Source: Prevotella sp. E13-27 (GTDB taxonomy: Bacteria > Bacteroidota > Bacteroidia > Bacteroidales > Bacteroidaceae). From it: a stretch of DNA of 64,000 nt. Below are positions 25,554-34,705 of the stretch, piece after piece; the first letter of the stretch is position 1, and each line of letters begins with the position of its first letter. The position numbers and the translations under genes are program-made. The stretch is from the NCBI RefSeq assembly GCF_023217965.1, contig NZ_JALPSC010000002.1:1-64000 (forward strand). Direction: 5' to 3'. The notes under the pieces are model-generated. The model made no database searches. It had not been told where the DNA came from and saw nothing but the letters and a program-made list of their open reading frames with translations.

Positions 25554-27512
25554 TTAAATTGTTATCCTATATGCTTTTAATCCGTCTTTATTGGTAATCT
25601 TGCAAGGTATATAGTTCGGTAGTTCACTTGCTTTCGCCGTTTTTGCAATACCCATCTTGTCATAAACTTCCTGTAGCATCCACTTCACGTCTTTCTTGCT
25701 GTAAACCTCGCCATTCTCGAATAAAGAAGCTACAAGGTCTTTAATGTCAGTTTCACCGCTTACATGCCGTAGTTCCTGATCCATCTTCCAAGGGTCACAG
25801 CCATTGGCAATAATCCTTTCGGTTGATAGCATATTGAAGTAATAGGCTACATCATTATATCCCTCGTCATGCAGCATACCAAATATCTCCCTTTGACATT
25901 CAGGATGTTTTTGGAAGCAATATAATATCGCCTTTATCCTATCCTGGTTCTTTTTGGGGGTAGCAATGGCCTCCAAATTGTCTTTCAGTTGCATAACCTG
26001 GGGAGAATATTGCCTGTGTAATTTCGCAGGCCCCATACAATACCAACTAATATGGTTCTTCAAAATGTCCCGACAATAGTTTTCCGATACTATTATCAAG
26101 TTATCTATCTCTGGTTTCCCATTAACAGTCTTGATATATAGATAATTGGGGTCATCGTCTATTGTACGAGACACATCATGTAGATAAGCACTTTTACCTT
26201 GGTCATCCATTATATAAGTCCAGTTGGAGATTCTGATTAGGCTCCTTTCCATCTTTTCCTTTCTCTTGGCCTCGAACAAATCATCATCTATTATGCTTAT
26301 GTTTTCCTTGTAATAGATATGAAGAATATTCCTGAACACATTGGTCTTTAGTCTTTGTCTGCCAATAATCTGGGGAATATCCGATGCTATGTCTAACTGC
26401 AAACTTCCCACATAGTAGTTGGCTATTACATAGGTACTGGCACAGGGACTGTAGAAATCAACACCCTCAAATGCAGTTCTGGTAACAAAAGTCCATGTCG
26501 TATGCCTCTCGCCCTTTTTGGGAATAGAAGCCTTTATTTCAAGTTGGGGATGTGCCTTGCGTAATTTCGTCGCATTCTCCTTTGTATTGGCACATATAAC
26601 AGTTATCTCAGAAATGTCAATGAGCTGCTTCTTGGTCACATATCCACTGACAATATCCTTTATATCATCTACACTATTTAGGAACACAACCGCCTCATAG
26701 CTATAATCACTTAGTCCTTCGCCGTAGTGAATGACATCGAAATAGTGTCTGTTATGTGGATCTATATGCCTGGAATAGTAGCTGTATATACTATTGAAAG
26801 CATCTTTAGCGTTCTTGCAGCTATAGTGCCTTGTGTCTATCGGAACCTTATTTGGCCAGTCAAGCTCAACATATTCAACATTGTATGCTGCGAACTCTGG
26901 AACCTCCTGCATATAGTCAATTATTGGCGTTGCAGAAATGAACAAAAGCTTCTCATACTGAAACAACTTATGAAGAAAGGATGACAGTACACACTTATTG
27001 TTATACTCCTTTATCAGAACATCTTTAATGATAGTGTGGGATTCATCTATGACAATACGGAAAAGAAGGTTTATGTCTAATTCAAATATCCTTTCCAGCA
27101 TTGTCATCAAATTGGCGAAAGAATCATAAGTCACCATCAGTTTCATTGGTCTGTTGTACTTATCACATAGTTGTTTATAATCCTTGAACTCTTCAACCAA
27201 CTGTTCAATGCTCTTCTTCTCTTTGTTTTTGTAGTCTCTTTCACGGTTGAAGTAATAGCATAACTGGTTGTTGTTTTGGTTGAAGTCCCTTTCTTTCTCT
27301 TGCAGCAATCTTATTCGTGGAGAAACCAATATAGTGTTCTCCTGGTTTTTGAGACTGTAAGTAGTGAATCCGCAACCAGTCATTACCTTGTTGACTATCA
27401 TTTTCCCATTGGTGAGATACTGGTCAAACTTACATCTGCCATTATCATCAGTCCATTCCATAATGTACTCTACACCATTGTCAACTCTAATTTTTCCTCT
27501 GTCAAATATCAT
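25554..27512 (-). CDS. SF2 helicase-like ATPase with degenerate P-loop
   Basis: 652 aa. Helicase motifs in order: an altered Walker A (VMTGCGFTTYSL, about 43-54) with no Gly-Lys-Thr, DESH (156-159) in IVIDESHT, SATP (193-196), and PQIIGRQRL as motif VI near residue 390, then a helical C-terminal half. The architecture resembles phage DEAD/DEAH helicases. Because the P-loop lysine is missing while motifs II, III and VI are kept, ATP hydrolysis may be weak or use another residue. This may be a trait of a subfamily rather than damage, since the frame is intact. A 181-aa gene follows after 9 bases. Confidence 0.82.
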   Translation of the reverse strand: MIFDRGKIRVDNGVEYIMEWTDDNGRCKFDQYLTNGKMIVNKVMTGCGFTTYSLKNQENTILVSPRIRLLQEKERDFNQNNNQLCYYFNRERDYKNKEKKSIEQLVEEFKDYKQLCDKYNRPMKLMVTYDSFANLMTMLERIFELDINLLFRIVIDESHTIIKDVLIKEYNNKCVLSSFLHKLFQYEKLLFISATPIIDYMQEVPEFAAYNVEYVELDWPNKVPIDTRHYSCKNAKDAFNSIYSYYSRHIDPHNRHYFDVIHYGEGLSDYSYEAVVFLNSVDDIKDIVSGYVTKKQLIDISEITVICANTKENATKLRKAHPQLEIKASIPKKGERHTTWTFVTRTAFEGVDFYSPCASTYVIANYYVGSLQLDIASDIPQIIGRQRLKTNVFRNILHIYYKENISIIDDDLFEAKRKEKMERSLIRISNWTYIMDDQGKSAYLHDVSRTIDDDPNYLYIKTVNGKPEIDNLIIVSENYCRDILKNHISWYCMGPAKLHRQYSPQVMQLKDNLEAIATPKKNQDRIKAILYCFQKHPECQREIFGMLHDEGYNDVAYYFNMLSTERIIANGCDPWKMDQELRHVSGETDIKDLVASLFENGEVYSKKDVKWMLQEVYDKMGIAKTAKASELPNYIPCKITNKDGLKAYRITI

Positions 27513-27644
27513 ATATGGTTATTTTTCTGTATTACTGAAAATTCTGTATTGTGTCTTTTTTGTGTCTTTTTTTCTCTTATATAGGAGAATACGTGTTTTA
27601 CTCCAAAAAATGACCACAAATATTGACTATAATAGTCTGAAGGT

Positions 27645-27780
27645 TGACTGAGCGAAGCGAAAGTCAATCTTTGGGAAATGTTATTGTTTTCCATTAAAGG
27701 TGGCACCGACCGTACCATTCCACTTCGGCTTCGCCTACGTTCCATCCCTGCCACCTTTATGATTTTTCCAAATTGAAGGA
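27645..27780. other. Structured intergenic region, two hairpins
   Basis: The 477-base gap 27513-27989 has no credible gene. It holds TTGACT/AGTCAA around GAGCGAAGCGAA (27645-27674) and a 10-bp inverted repeat AAAGGTGGCA/TGCCACCTTT about 45 bases apart (27698-27763) enclosing GGCTTCGCC-type sub-hairpins. The rest is AT-rich. It could be a terminator or attenuator cluster or a structured RNA upstream of the helicase gene; the strand is not settled. Confidence 0.45.
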
Positions 27781-27989
27781 AACCATTATCATTATCTTTC
27801 AATAGGGATAGTATAGTACAATTCATCTTCAATAAGGCTTTTTCTGTCTATCCTTGTCAATCATCAGGCTTGCCATCCTGATAATTTCCAAGTCAGACAG
27901 GTTTAGGGATAGTATTTTTCTGTTCTCCCATTGGCAATTAGCAAATCTGACAATTTGCCAATTACCAAGTCAATTTGAGATAGTTTCAT

Positions 27990-28265
27990 TCAGTTTCCTT
28001 CAGTTTCTTCTTCAATAGACTTGTCCCTCTTCCTTGACAGTATTCGAAGGGTAATCCCCTTCTCATACAGGAAAGTGACAAGTCTCTGGTACATCTGTTT
28101 GTTCAGAGTTTTACGAGGACAAAGCTCATTCAGTTTAGACAGTTGGATAGTCAGTACATAGGAACCGCCATTGTCATAAGCGGTTCCAAATCCCTCGTCA
28201 TAAGCTTTCAGTGAATTTATATCTTCTGAAAAGTATCTCTCTTCAACTTTCATATCATGTTTCAT
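27990..28265 (-). CDS. Small protein of a local paralogous pair, 91 aa
   Basis: Acidic N-terminus and a C-terminal domain LCPRKTLNKQMYQRLVTFL followed by GITLRILSRKRDK. This C-terminus resembles that of the product of 28781-29116 (LCPRTRPRTDAYQGLVSYL, GVTLNIKSRKRK). The basic tail suggests nucleic-acid binding. Family not recognised. Confidence 0.72.
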   Translation of the reverse strand: MKHDMKVEERYFSEDINSLKAYDEGFGTAYDNGGSYVLTIQLSKLNELCPRKTLNKQMYQRLVTFLYEKGITLRILSRKRDKSIEEETEGN

Positions 28266-28364
28266 AGTGTCTACAGGTTAAAATAAGTGGAATCCCAATA
28301 TAGATTTTCGTTATTCGTCAGCTAAAAATAATATCAGGATTCCATGTTTTCCTTTTATCAGCAG

Positions 28365-28784
28365 TTAAAACTTCACATCGAGGACAAGCATATTGATCCA
28401 TTCTGTCACTGTAGCCTTCTTCACTTTCTGGCCAGTATAATACTCCACGTTTCGCTTACATGCCTTTTCAAATTCAGGCAGATCTAGGTAATGCACAAAG
28501 CCAGGGAAATGAGCAAAGCATCCAATACTCTGGTACTCCGGCATGAATCCGCTGTACCCTTCTCCGCTAATAATGAAAGTGTCAGGCTCCAATATCAGGC
28601 CATCTTTTACTTCCACATTCAGGCTTCTATGAATTATCACCTCATAGCCTTCATCAGTAGGTTTCACACTTACGCCAATTACTTTGCCTGTGAATTCCTC
28701 TATTCTGGCCTCAATGTCCTTCTCAATATCTACGTCTGTCATCTGATCCAGGTCATAGACTTTTCCAAAATACCAAATTTTCAT
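28365..28784 (-). CDS. Unrecognised protein, 139 aa
   Basis: No family recognised. Starts MKIWYFGKVYDLD, with GKVIGVSVKPTDEGYEVIIHR and GYSGFMPEYQS; an alpha/beta protein without signal peptide. Its start overlaps the end of the upstream gene (28781) by 4 bases. Confidence 0.72.
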   Translation of the reverse strand: MKIWYFGKVYDLDQMTDVDIEKDIEARIEEFTGKVIGVSVKPTDEGYEVIIHRSLNVEVKDGLILEPDTFIISGEGYSGFMPEYQSIGCFAHFPGFVHYLDLPEFEKACKRNVEYYTGQKVKKATVTEWINMLVLDVKF

Positions 28785-29116
28785 TTTCTCTTCCTTGATT
28801 TAATGTTCAACGTAACACCAAACTCTGCTTTCAAGTAGGACACCAAGCCCTGATATGCGTCTGTCCTGGGTCTAGTCCTGGGGCATAAAGTCAACAAGTC
28901 TTGCAATGTTTCCTCAATGCAGAGTCCAGTATCAAAGTTGCCATGCTTATTACGCAAGGCTTCGACATCAGCATCATATTTACCATTTGAAGGTAATGGT
29001 ACTGATGGACTAATCTCTTTCTCAACAACAGGAGCAGCCACCTCCTGAGTCTCATTCACTATGTCTGGTCTCGAATTAGTGCCAAACAAAGCGTTCATTA
29101 AATTGCTAAAATCCAT
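28781..29116 (-). CDS. Small protein of a local paralogous pair, 111 aa
   Basis: Start at ATG 29116 behind GGAG with a 4-base gap; a TTG at 29125 is an alternative. The N-terminal half is low-complexity and acidic (EVAAPVVEKEISPSVPLP), and the C-terminal half is the domain shared with 27990-28265. First gene of the leftward cluster, opposite the rightward long operon, beside the GTTACA array. Confidence 0.74.
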   Translation of the reverse strand: MDFSNLMNALFGTNSRPDIVNETQEVAAPVVEKEISPSVPLPSNGKYDADVEALRNKHGNFDTGLCIEETLQDLLTLCPRTRPRTDAYQGLVSYLKAEFGVTLNIKSRKRK

Positions 29117-29228
29117 AATCTCCAAAATTTACAAACCAATCATTTTTCAGGGGAGGATCCAATGCAATAATCCTCTATTCACATCCTAAGAGTATCAGCC
29201 GAGTTTGACCGCGTTTTTTCGATTTGAA

Positions 29229-29375
29229 GTTACAGCATAGTTACACATGAGGTTACAAGAATTGAGCCTGAATGACAATGATTTAGGCCAATTGTAACCT
29301 TGTAACCCAGAAAAAAGAGGCAGGGGGTATATGGCTATCAGTCCCCACCAAAGGAAATAGAGGTTACAGGTTACA
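29229..29375. repeat. GTTACA iteron-like array
   Basis: Seven copies of GTTACA within 147 bases: direct at 29229, 29240, 29252, 29363 and 29370, inverted (TGTAAC) at 29293 and 29301. The first three are spaced 11 and 12 bases, about one helical turn. They lie in the divergent gap 29117-29757. This is a likely binding array for a replication initiator or regulator of both operons. Confidence 0.6.
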
Positions 29376-29474
29376 AAGCCCTAAAAAACGGCATATTTTT
29401 ACCTGTTTTTAACCCTTGAAAACGACCGTCTCAGAAGGTACTCAAACCCTTATAAATGAGAGAAATACAACGTT

Positions 29475-29514
29475 GTTAGAGTGGTAGAATTAGAATGTCT
29501 ACCAAGACTCTAAC
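29475..29514 (+). ncRNA. Strong hairpin at the head of a possible structured leader
   Basis: GTTAGAGT-GGTAGA pairs with TCTACC-ACTCTAAC (14 pairs, a 3-base bulge AAG, 9-base loop). Downstream to about 29600 is GC-richer sequence with small pairings (CTGA/TCAG, GGA/TCC), then the first gene of the rightward operon starts at 29758. The hairpin is certain; that it is part of an RNA with a function is inferred. Confidence 0.5.
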
Positions 29515-29757
29515 ATTTAATTTTATTGGGCGTGGAGAACTGATGCGAAGAGTGTCAGAGGAAACTCCAGGCCGTGCCGTTGGGATTCGGTCATCATTTC
29601 CAATACTAAAGTGATTGGACTTGATGGTTTGGGAAAAGGCAGAACTAGAAATGAGTGGATGCTATCTGAGGAAGGTAGTCATCTGCTCACTTTATTTTTG
29701 AATAAGAAACAACAAGAGAAATTTAACATCAATATTAACTTTAAAAACAAGAGAACA

Positions 29758-29973
29758 ATGAACAAGAGAATTTTTAGAAAAGTGAGGGTAATCGGTGACG
29801 TTATTATGGTGGTAGACATTGCATGTCACGCATATCGCCTGGTCAAGAACGAGATTTGCCCTTGGGTCTGCAAGAAGATCCACAAGAACAAGAACGCTGG
29901 AGCAGCCGAAGAGGTAGATGCTCCTACTACAACAACGGAGAGTATCGCACCTAACGTAAATGAGCAGCAATGA
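29758..29973 (+). CDS. Unrecognised small protein, 71 aa
   Basis: ATG 29758 is chosen; the frame extends further upstream through the non-coding leader, which reads as unlikely protein. Starts MNKRIFRKVRVIGDVIMVV, with a basic N-terminus, one weak hydrophobic stretch and a Thr-rich acidic tail (APTTTTESIAPNVNEQQ). First gene of the long rightward run. Confidence 0.65.
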   Translation: MNKRIFRKVRVIGDVIMVVDIACHAYRLVKNEICPWVCKKIHKNKNAGAAEEVDAPTTTTESIAPNVNEQQ

Positions 29974-30106
29974 CGCGACGGACGTACTCATAACCTGCTT
30001 AGAGGCCACACTAGCGGTCTTGAAAGCACTAAAAAAACTCAGGGGGATTCTGGGTAAAAAGCCCAGACCCCCATAGTCTTTAACTTTTAAAACCATTATA
30101 ACAATT

Positions 30107-31126
30107 ATGGCAAAGAAGAACAACAATCAGACAGTAGGCTTTACACCTACAGTGGAACAGGAAGCAGACAACGCCGCAATGGTGGTAGTCGAGCCTGAAC
30201 CAGAGACACGCAGCCCCTTCATCCTTGGTAACACAAAGGAAATAGGGCTTACAGAACTTGGTGACATGTTGACTCCCGTTTTCAGCCGGGACAACGTGGA
30301 AACTATCAGCCATACGGAAGCTATCAGCACCGTAATGGATGCAGTGAGTACATATTTCGACGGACAGGAAATCAATGCCCCCGTCGTAAGAGTATCACAT
30401 GAAATGAAACTACGGAACCGCTTCGGAGCTGGCAAACTGGTCGAGAACCTGAATCCAGAGGACAGCGATTCCTACTATCAGAGAGCGATGGCAATGATTG
30501 AAATTCCATCTATCTCACACGACATCAACGGAAGCATCTGCCATCTACAGGTATGCCTTGTACGAAACTATGCAGATTGCAACCTACTGGGTAATTCATC
30601 CCAGAAGCAGACCTTCAAACTGGCAATCGGTTTTCTGAATACCGTATGCACCAATGGCATGGTCTGTACTGATGGAGTAAACCTGGCCATCAAGGTAACT
30701 AATACTGCCGACTTCTACAAGTATTGCATCGAACTTTTCAAGCAGTACAACTACAAGCAGCACCTTGATGACATGAGACGACTGAACGATACTGTTGTCA
30801 CCGTCAGCACCTTGGCTCAATTCCTGGGCCGTGCGAGAATGGCAACAGCTCTACCGACGAGCATGAAGAACGAGCTTGGCCTACCTGAATTCACACTTCC
30901 AGAGGCACAGCTGAACAACATGATCCGTGACTACTACACCGACGAGAACTTTGGTGGATTCGGACGAGAAATCACGGCATGGCAATTCTATATGCTACTG
31001 ACAAATTACAAGAACAACTACATTGACGTGACATTGGAGCGTTCCTGCAACGCATACCAGTGTGCTAAAGGCGTGGCATCAGCAATCAACAAAGATGACG
31101 ATGCCTGGAGTTGGTTTATCGAGTAA
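30107..31126 (+). CDS. DUF3871 family protein
   Basis: 339 aa. Features of DUF3871, a family I know from Bacteroidales mobile elements: LTPVFSRDNVETISHTEAI, NRFGAGKLVENLNPED, the LAIGFLNTVCTNGMVCTDGV core and FGREITAWQFYMLLTNYKNNYID. No catalytic motif is known. The family occurs early in accessory-element operons, as here. 131 bases separate it from the next gene. Confidence 0.82.
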   Translation: MAKKNNNQTVGFTPTVEQEADNAAMVVVEPEPETRSPFILGNTKEIGLTELGDMLTPVFSRDNVETISHTEAISTVMDAVSTYFDGQEINAPVVRVSHEMKLRNRFGAGKLVENLNPEDSDSYYQRAMAMIEIPSISHDINGSICHLQVCLVRNYADCNLLGNSSQKQTFKLAIGFLNTVCTNGMVCTDGVNLAIKVTNTADFYKYCIELFKQYNYKQHLDDMRRLNDTVVTVSTLAQFLGRARMATALPTSMKNELGLPEFTLPEAQLNNMIRDYYTDENFGGFGREITAWQFYMLLTNYKNNYIDVTLERSCNAYQCAKGVASAINKDDDAWSWFIE

Positions 31127-31257
31127 AGACACAGAGGAACAACAACCTCAAATGTCAACCGAAGAGGGAGACTATCACTGTAACAGGTGGTGGCCTCCCT
31201 TTTTTCATTTGCGAGAACAGAAAACAATTTTAATAACAATTAAAAACAAAACAAATT

Positions 31258-32877
31258 ATGCTTTACATCAAATCATTCAGCAACTACACCGAGTTTCAAG
31301 AAATTTTCGGTGTTCGCGTGTTCGGAGAAGAAAAGGCGAGGAAGAACAAAATCCTGCTGGCTCTCCTGAAGGACAAAGCGGTTCATAAAAGAGCCATTGA
31401 AAGTGGAGATTTCACCTTACTCAGCATCAAGAACATGGTGGATCTCAAAAACGTCTGCATCAAGAAGCTCCATGAAAGCGGAGCCAAGAGCAGTAAACTT
31501 CGCTACGAGGTCAACCTATTGGGCGTGACCTACTTTAGTGACATCTATTCCCTTGACAGCATGAACGGCATCTGTGAAGATGGAACCCCCAATGCTGTAC
31601 GCTACGTCAACAATGAGAACAATCGCCCTTGGAAGATGAAGTGCGGCAAGTTCTACAAGAAGCTTATCGAATGTACCAAGTTCGGTAAGTCCCTTCCGCA
31701 AGAGGTGGTCACATATCTCTGTGAAGAGTTTGCCCGTGACTGGCAAGCCTACTCAATCGGCAAGCTGCCAAAGAACAAGTTGTATGTGAATGACAACTTC
31801 TCAGACATCTATGATTCCAGCCGTTTGAAAGGCTACGACGAGGACTCAGATGCTTTCGTTTCCTGCATGGTAAACAAAGACCTTCATTCTTTCTACAAGG
31901 ATGCCGTGACTGCAAAAGCGGCTTATCTCGAAGATGAGGACGGAATGATTATCGCCCGTTGCATCGTATGGCCAGAGGTCTACGACAAGGAAGGTAACAG
32001 GTATCGTTATGCAGAACGCCAATATGCGGTCGGCTGCAACGATGTTTACAAACAGGCACTCATAGACGCACTGATTCAGGCTGGTGAGATTGACTGCTAT
32101 AAGAAGATAGGGGCAGCATGTTCAGACGCAAGTTCCATTATTGACATTCATGGAAACTCGCTCGCTGACAAAGATTTCCATATTGACTGTGACCTTGACT
32201 GGGATGATATTCTCAGTTACCAGGACACCTTCAAATGGTACTCTATGTATCATCACAAAGCCTACAACTATGAGGCTGGAGATTATTCACTTGACGTAAC
32301 GGAGGGTAGCCTGGACGCATCAGAGAATGGCGACGAAGAAGAACCTGACGAGTATGATTCCTACCATGACAGAGACGCATGGGAGGTTTGTACTTGCTAC
32401 TATCATGGCAACGAAGAGACTGTTGACATTGAGGATCGTGATGATTTTGTTCGGTTTAACGAAAAATGGTATCACGAGGATGACGTTGTGACCTGTCCGA
32501 AGTGTGGGGAGAAGATGCTCAACCCAGCGTATTACGATGAGGATGACGATGTTTACGAGAGCAGCATAACAGGAAAGGGTTATTGCTGTGAGGACTGCCG
32601 GGACGAGGCAGAGTTGGAGTACAAGAAAGAGCATTGGCACTATTCCGACTATGATGACGAGTATTACCTGTATGCCAACGACATTACGACCTACAGACAA
32701 TACAACTGCATCACACAGGAGTACGAGGACAAGACCATTTCCAAGGAATCACTCTTTGAACTGATAGAGCGAGGGGATTTCCATGAGTGGGGCGGCATGT
32801 ACTTCGATGCAATCAATGAGGAGGTGGGGAAACCCATCGGATATGAGGACTTAATCGAATTCAATTTTGCAGCTTAA
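31258..32877 (+). CDS. Unrecognised 539-aa protein with Cys4 zinc-finger-like region
   Basis: No family recognised. The N-terminal two thirds are mixed alpha/beta and basic; from about residue 345 it is strongly acidic (EEEPDEYDSYHDRDAWE). A CPKCGEKMLN and GYCCEDCRDEAE pair around 411-450 is a probable Zn site. The stop is 3 bases before the peptidase gene, so they are co-translated. Large proteins of this kind are common in Bacteroidales mobile elements. Confidence 0.8.
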   Translation: MLYIKSFSNYTEFQEIFGVRVFGEEKARKNKILLALLKDKAVHKRAIESGDFTLLSIKNMVDLKNVCIKKLHESGAKSSKLRYEVNLLGVTYFSDIYSLDSMNGICEDGTPNAVRYVNNENNRPWKMKCGKFYKKLIECTKFGKSLPQEVVTYLCEEFARDWQAYSIGKLPKNKLYVNDNFSDIYDSSRLKGYDEDSDAFVSCMVNKDLHSFYKDAVTAKAAYLEDEDGMIIARCIVWPEVYDKEGNRYRYAERQYAVGCNDVYKQALIDALIQAGEIDCYKKIGAACSDASSIIDIHGNSLADKDFHIDCDLDWDDILSYQDTFKWYSMYHHKAYNYEAGDYSLDVTEGSLDASENGDEEEPDEYDSYHDRDAWEVCTCYYHGNEETVDIEDRDDFVRFNEKWYHEDDVVTCPKCGEKMLNPAYYDEDDDVYESSITGKGYCCEDCRDEAELEYKKEHWHYSDYDDEYYLYANDITTYRQYNCITQEYEDKTISKESLFELIERGDFHEWGGMYFDAINEEVGKPIGYEDLIEFNFAA

Positions 32878-32880
32878 ACA

Positions 32881-33885
32881 ATGACAACGGATTTTTCACT
32901 ATTGAAGAAGCTCTTTTGCATCCATTCCAAGAGTGGACGGGAGGGCAAGATTCGCAAGTTCATCTGGAACTGGATAAAGCAGAATGTTCCAGGTGCTAAG
33001 ATTGTGTGTGACAAGCCAGGGAACTTATACGTTACCAAAGGCAAGTCAGAAACGTACCCCTGTATCGTGGCCCACATGGATCAAGTACAGGAAAGACACT
33101 CTAAGGACTTCATAGCCTACGAAGCCGAGGACATCATTATCGGATTCTCCCCCAAGCGGAAGGAACAACAAGGATTGGGGGCTGATGACAAGGTTGGTCT
33201 TTGGATAGGCTTGATGTGTTTACAAAAGTTTGACTGCCTCAAATTGGCGTTTTTCGTCGAGGAAGAGGTGGGATGCAGAGGCTCAGACAAGGCAGACATG
33301 GATTTTTTCAACGACTGCCGTTTTGTGATTGAGCCTGACAGACGAGAGCATGAGGATCTGATAACACAGATTGGATGGACTTCCCTATGCTCTGATGACT
33401 TCCTGAAGGAAATTGGTTATAAGAAGTTCGGTTACAAAGAGACCGACGGAATGATGACCGATATTGAGACCCTGAAGGATAACGGACTGGCTGTTTCGTG
33501 TATCAACCTGAGCTGTGGGTATTACAAGCCTCACACAGACCAGGAATTTGTGTACAAGCCAGCCGTCTCTAACTGTTTGGCTTTCGTGGAGCATATCATT
33601 GAGACGTGTACCAAAGTGTACCCACATGTCGATGATACCGCTTACCTCGAAAGACATAACTACTACGATACTGTTTACGATGACCTCTACAGCGAGATCT
33701 ATGACCTATTGACCAATAATCCCAGTATGAGTTTTGGAGAAGTCGAAGCCATGTTCAAGGACTGGTACGGCTCTGACAAAATCAACAAAGGGGATTTGGA
33801 AAACAACTATGAACTGGCGAGGGAGGACATCCTCTTCTGGCAAGAACAGGAGAACAAGAAAACAACAAAAGTATTAACCAAATAA
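32881..33885 (+). CDS. M20/M42-like zinc peptidase
   Basis: 334 aa co-catalytic metallopeptidase fold. Metal and catalytic motifs: AHMDQV (H65, D67), GADDKVG (D102/D103), the catalytic Glu pair in FVEEEVGCRGSD (127-129), EPDRRE (151-156), and a final His in YYKPHTDQEF. Peptide substrate and role in a mobile element are unclear; processing of an element protein is possible. The C-terminal about 90 residues are extra and acidic-helical. Confidence 0.84.
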   Translation: MTTDFSLLKKLFCIHSKSGREGKIRKFIWNWIKQNVPGAKIVCDKPGNLYVTKGKSETYPCIVAHMDQVQERHSKDFIAYEAEDIIIGFSPKRKEQQGLGADDKVGLWIGLMCLQKFDCLKLAFFVEEEVGCRGSDKADMDFFNDCRFVIEPDRREHEDLITQIGWTSLCSDDFLKEIGYKKFGYKETDGMMTDIETLKDNGLAVSCINLSCGYYKPHTDQEFVYKPAVSNCLAFVEHIIETCTKVYPHVDDTAYLERHNYYDTVYDDLYSEIYDLLTNNPSMSFGEVEAMFKDWYGSDKINKGDLENNYELAREDILFWQEQENKKTTKVLTK

Positions 33886-33898
33886 ACAACAAACAATT

Positions 33899-34702
33899 AT
33901 GTGTAAAAGCAATGAAATTTTGGCTGGACTTCCAGAGGGAGCAAGCCAGGACGAAATCAGGGCAGCGTTTTTCGAGGCCCTCCGTTCACTTAACGTGAAT
34001 GACAAGTGTGAGAAGCGTGACAACCTCACATACCTGTCATGGGCTAATGCCTGGGGTGAGTTCAAGAAGGTCTATCCTTCAGCCACCTATCGCATTATCA
34101 ACAACCCGACAACCAATCTGCCGTACTTCATCGACCCTGCCATTGGCGTGATGGTCTTTACAGAGGTGACGGCTAACGAACAGACCCATCAGATGTGGCT
34201 ACCAGTTCTTAACGGTGCTCAGAAACCAATGAAACTGGAGCCTTACGAGTATCAGGTCTGGGACAGGAACAACCGCCAGTATGTCAACAAGACGGTGGAG
34301 GCAGTTTCCATGTTCGACATCAACAAGACCCTTATGAGGTGCCTGGTCAAGAACCTTGCAATGTTCGGATTGGGTCTCTACATCTATGCAGGTGAGGATC
34401 TTCCAGAGAATGCAACTGGAACAGATGACTCTACTGCTGCTTCAACGGCTACAGTCCCTGCTCCAACAACAGCAGAGGTGAAGCCCAAGAAGGCTATGAC
34501 AACGAGAAAGGGCAGAACGGTACAACAGCCGACACAGCCTGCCAATGACCGCTATGCTGGTATCAAAGCCGCTATTGCAGCAATGCAAGATACCAACTCT
34601 CTCTTGGCTCTCTACAACCAACACAAGAACGAGGTGGAGGGCAACGAAGCTATCAAGGCTTTGTTTACATTGAGAAAATACGAACTTCAACAAGCAGCAT
34701 AA
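33899..34702 (+). CDS. Sak/DUF1071-type single-strand annealing protein
   Basis: 267 aa. The N-terminal part matches the Sak1-like DUF1071 family of Rad52-fold annealing proteins: LTYLSWANAWGEFKKVYPSA, GVMVFTEVTANEQTHQMWLPVL and DINKTLMRCLVKNLAMFGLGLYIYAGEDLP. The C-terminal third is a Thr/Ala/Lys-rich linker and a helical tail. It anneals complementary ssDNA during phage-like recombination. The next gene, 3 bases on, encodes a PD-(D/E)XK nuclease, giving a two-component recombination pair analogous to Red beta/exo. Confidence 0.87.
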   Translation: MCKSNEILAGLPEGASQDEIRAAFFEALRSLNVNDKCEKRDNLTYLSWANAWGEFKKVYPSATYRIINNPTTNLPYFIDPAIGVMVFTEVTANEQTHQMWLPVLNGAQKPMKLEPYEYQVWDRNNRQYVNKTVEAVSMFDINKTLMRCLVKNLAMFGLGLYIYAGEDLPENATGTDDSTAASTATVPAPTTAEVKPKKAMTTRKGRTVQQPTQPANDRYAGIKAAIAAMQDTNSLLALYNQHKNEVEGNEAIKALFTLRKYELQQAA

Positions 34703-34705
34703 ACT

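Noticed and set aside
29611..29757. N-terminal extension of the first gene of the long rightward run
   Set aside because: The extension lies in the structured leader and is compositionally unlike the rest; ATG 29758 fits better.
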